Part shown: positions 62,055 to 64,000 of the stretch, one piece after another
How positions within the stretch are numbered: the first letter of the stretch is position 1
Layout of the letters: every line of letters starts with the position of its first letter
Assembly (NCBI RefSeq): GCF_001685415.1
Contig: NZ_CP014989.1
Span: forward strand, 2,914,001 to 2,978,000
DNA length: 64,000 nucleotides
Source: Serinicoccus hydrothermalis
Lineage (GTDB): Bacteria; Actinomycetota; Actinomycetes; Actinomycetales; Dermatophilaceae
Direction: 5' to 3'
Position numbers and translations under genes: made by a program
Notes under the pieces: generated by a model
Databases searched by the model: none
What the model saw: the letters and a program-made list of their open reading frames with translations, nothing else
What the model was told of the DNA's origin: nothing

Positions 62055-63161
62055 TCAGGCGGGGTAAGTGTGGATCTCGGTCGCCTTGACCGCGGCCCAG
62101 AGCTGCTGGCCGGTGGTGATGCCGAGGGCGGCGACGGCGCCGAGGGTCACCTCGGCGACCAGGGACACCTCGCCGGAGAGGTGGATGCGTGCTCGCTGGC
62201 CGGTGACCGTCACCGAGTCGACGGTCAGCCGCCACAGGTTGCGGGCCGAGGTCTCCGGGCGGTCGGTGAACAGCGCCACGGCCTCGGGGTTGACCGTCGC
62301 CCAGACCTCGTCGCCCTCACCGGCGCCGGCCGGGGGGTCGGCGAGCGCCAGCTCCGAGCTCGCGAGGCGCACCGCCCAGCCCGGATCCTTCTGCACCAGG
62401 ATCCCGGAGAGCAGGTTGAGCCCCACGAGCGAGGCGACGTATGCCGTCCGCGGCCGCCCGACGACCTCGCCCGGCGTGCCGGTCTGGGTGACCCGGCCGC
62501 CCTCGAGGAAGACGAGCTGGTCGGCGAGGGTCAGCGCGTCGAGCGGGTCGTGCGTGGTGAGCACGGTGACGCCGGGGTAGTCCCGCAGCCGGTGGGACAG
62601 GTCGGCCCGGGTCCGGGAGCGCGTCTCGGGGTCCAGCGCGGACAGCGGCTCGTCGAGCAGCAGCAGCTCGGGGTCCGTGGCCAGGGCCCGGGCCAGTGCC
62701 GCGCGCTGCGCCTGCCCGCTCGACACCTCGCCCGGCCGCCGTCGCGCCAGGTCGGCGAGGCCGACCCGACCCAGCTCCTCCCGGGCGCGCTCGCGGGCCC
62801 GGGCACGGGGCATACCCCGGGCCCGGGGGCCGAAGGCGACGTTGTCGAGCAGGGTGAGGTGCGGGAAGAGCATCGGCTCGGCGAGCACGAGGCCGACGCT
62901 GCGCTGCTCCGGCGCCCGGCCGCGCGCGTCGCCCTCCCACTGCTCCTCACCGAGCCGGACGTGGCCCCGCGCGAGTCCCACCAGTCCCGCGAGCCCCAGC
63001 AGCGCGGTCGTCTTGCCCGACCCGTTGGGCCCGAGCAGCGCGGTCACGCCCAGCGGCGCCCGCAGCTCGGCGTCGAGGACGAACTCGCCACGGTCCACCA
63101 CCACGTGGGCGTCGAGCACCGCCGCCGGTATGCCCGTGGTCGCGGCCGGCGCGCCGCTCAC
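62055..63161 (-). CDS. modC: Molybdate-type ABC transporter ATPase (ModC)
   Basis: A 368-residue ATPase. Walker A GPNGSGKTTALLG near residue 44, Walker B ELLLLDEPLSALD near residue 163 and a C-terminal TOBE/MOP region from about residue 295 (RARIHLSGEVSLVAEVTLGA) support ModC. The signature motif reads VSSGQAQRAALARAL where LSGGQ is usual. The GTG at 63161 overlaps the permease stop (GTGA). Tungstate or sulfate specificity is possible, but the MOP-like C-terminus favours molybdate. Confidence 0.9.
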   Translation of the reverse strand: MSGAPAATTGIPAAVLDAHVVVDRGEFVLDAELRAPLGVTALLGPNGSGKTTALLGLAGLVGLARGHVRLGEEQWEGDARGRAPEQRSVGLVLAEPMLFPHLTLLDNVAFGPRARGMPRARARERAREELGRVGLADLARRRPGEVSSGQAQRAALARALATDPELLLLDEPLSALDPETRSRTRADLSHRLRDYPGVTVLTTHDPLDALTLADQLVFLEGGRVTQTGTPGEVVGRPRTAYVASLVGLNLLSGILVQKDPGWAVRLASSELALADPPAGAGEGDEVWATVNPEAVALFTDRPETSARNLWRLTVDSVTVTGQRARIHLSGEVSLVAEVTLGAVAALGITTGQQLWAAVKATEIHTYPA

Positions 63162-63985
63162 CGCAGCCACCGGGTGCGCAGCGCGCCCAGGACCACGACG
63201 CTGATCGTGAGCATGACGACCGACAGCGCGATGGCCGCCTGCGGGTCCTGCTCGAGCGCGGCATACACCCCGAGCGGTGCCGTCTGGGTCCGACCCGGGA
63301 AGCTCCCGGCGAAGGTGATGGTGGCCCCGAACTCGCCGAGCGCGCGGGCCCACGCCAGGGCCGAGCCGGCCGCGATGCCGGGCAGGACCATCGGGACGAC
63401 CACGGTGAGGAAGGTCCGCAGCGGACCGGCGCCGAGGGTGGCCGCGACCTGGTCGTAGCGGCGGTCCAAGCCCCGCATCGCGCCCTCGACGGCGACGACG
63501 TAGAACGGGAGCGCGACGAAGAGCTCGGCCATGACGACCGCGACCGTCGTGAACGGCACGGTGATCCCGAACCACGCCTCCAGCGGCCCGCCCAGCACCC
63601 CGCGCCGCCCCCACGCGAGCAGCAGCGCCACGCCGCCGACGACCGGCGGCAGCACCAGCGGCACCGTGACGAGCGCGCGCGCCCAGGCGGTGAGACGGCT
63701 CTCCGACCGGGCCAGCAGCCAGGCCAGCGGCGTCCCCAGCAGCCACACGAGCACCATCGTGGCGCTCGTGGTCACGGCCGACAGCCGCAGCGACTGCCCG
63801 ACGACCGGCGCCGACAGGTGGGTGGTCAGGTCGGCCCAGTCGGTGCGCAGGAGCAGCGCCAGCAGCGGGAGGACGATGAACGCCAGCCCGAGACCGGCGG
63901 GTATGCGCAGCGACCAGGCCCCGCGGCGGCGCGCCGGGGCGGCGGCGGGTCCGGTCGGCGGGCGGCGGGTGGTCGTCGCCGTCAC
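63158..63985 (-). CDS. modB: Molybdate ABC transporter permease (ModB)
   Basis: A 275-residue permease with about six helices. The EAA loop AATLGAGPLRTFLTVVVPMV near residue 185 and the ModB-typical ALGEFGATITFAGSFPGRTQ near residue 217 are clear. The N-terminus is Thr/Arg/Pro-rich. The start is GTG 63985, overlapping the stop of the upstream gene, whose last codons are at the window edge. It forms the channel for molybdate uptake with ModC. Confidence 0.93.
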   Translation of the reverse strand: MTATTTRRPPTGPAAAPARRRGAWSLRIPAGLGLAFIVLPLLALLLRTDWADLTTHLSAPVVGQSLRLSAVTTSATMVLVWLLGTPLAWLLARSESRLTAWARALVTVPLVLPPVVGGVALLLAWGRRGVLGGPLEAWFGITVPFTTVAVVMAELFVALPFYVVAVEGAMRGLDRRYDQVAATLGAGPLRTFLTVVVPMVLPGIAAGSALAWARALGEFGATITFAGSFPGRTQTAPLGVYAALEQDPQAAIALSVVMLTISVVVLGALRTRWLR

Positions 63986-64000
63986 GGGTCGGTGGGCGCG
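63982..64000 (-). CDS. 3' end of an upstream gene (probably modA), cut by window edge
   Basis: The last 19 bases on the minus strand read as codons for APTDP followed by TGA, and this stop overlaps the ModB GTG (GTGA), the coupling style used throughout this operon. In modABC order the missing gene would encode the molybdate-binding protein. Only five residues are visible, so identity rests on position alone. Confidence 0.4.

Overview
The window is high-GC DNA with actinobacterial gene content and style: GTG starts, four-base ATGA/GTGA overlaps, an actinobacterial Holin-X protein, DUF4235, DUF2382 and LuxR-type two-component genes. Gene content and a strong excess of the hexamer GCATAC/GTATGC in the right half suggest Micrococcales, perhaps an Ornithinimicrobium-, Serinicoccus- or Janibacter-like member of the Intrasporangiaceae group. 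That assignment is an inference.

Left block (1-20.2 kb): a catabolic cluster for a carboxylate handled as CoA thioesters. It holds a tripartite tricarboxylate transporter (TctC, TctB, TctA), two acyl-CoA synthetases of the ADP-forming type, a class III CoA-transferase, two large/small acyl-CoA dehydrogenase pairs, three enoyl-CoA hydratase-like proteins and a nitronate monooxygenase-like flavoprotein. It also holds a DUF35 Zn-ribbon protein paired with a thiolase-like protein that lacks the nucleophilic Cys, an SDR, and both ETF subunits that take electrons from the dehydrogenases. The substrate cannot be read from the sequence; heterodimeric dehydrogenases plus a DUF35/thiolase-like pair recall side-chain degradation of bulky or cyclic acids.

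Island (20.3-27.6 kb): two diverged copies of a roughly 290-bp repeat flank about 6.7 kb. Each copy carries the 3' half of tRNA-Thr(TGT) and two copies of an 18-bp motif exactly 274 bp apart. Inside are an envelope/stress gene set (YtxH-like, Holin-X, DUF3618, BrkB/YihY, DUF4235, a glycosyltransferase-like protein, PRC-barrel/DUF2382), a TetR regulator with three matching operator-like sites before these transcription units, a ZIP gene with a nonsense codon, and a decayed YefM-YoeB module. No integrase is present.

27.7-34.5 kb: an ABC/FtsX exporter divergent from a histidine kinase/response regulator pair, then a GntR-FCD regulator divergent from a flavin-reductase-like protein and an MHS-type MFS transporter. 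This ends at a terminator hairpin that directly abuts the C-terminal half of a truncated SDR gene (34,493), which looks like a rearrangement or insertion junction.

Right block (34.5-64 kb): ordinary chromosomal genes. They include a SelO pseudokinase, DUF2252, a nucleotidyltransferase, a PLP decarboxylase, a sugar ABC importer without an ATPase, Mn-catalase, PAP2 phosphatase, a GH16-like secreted enzyme with a Tat-like signal, several small PH-like membrane proteins and DUF389. An McrBC modified-DNA restriction system looks imported. Further right are an M20 amidohydrolase with an AbgT transporter, an SDR/acyl-CoA dehydrogenase pair, a 22-bp tandem/inverted repeat array, and the 3' end of a molybdate-type ABC operon that runs off the window.
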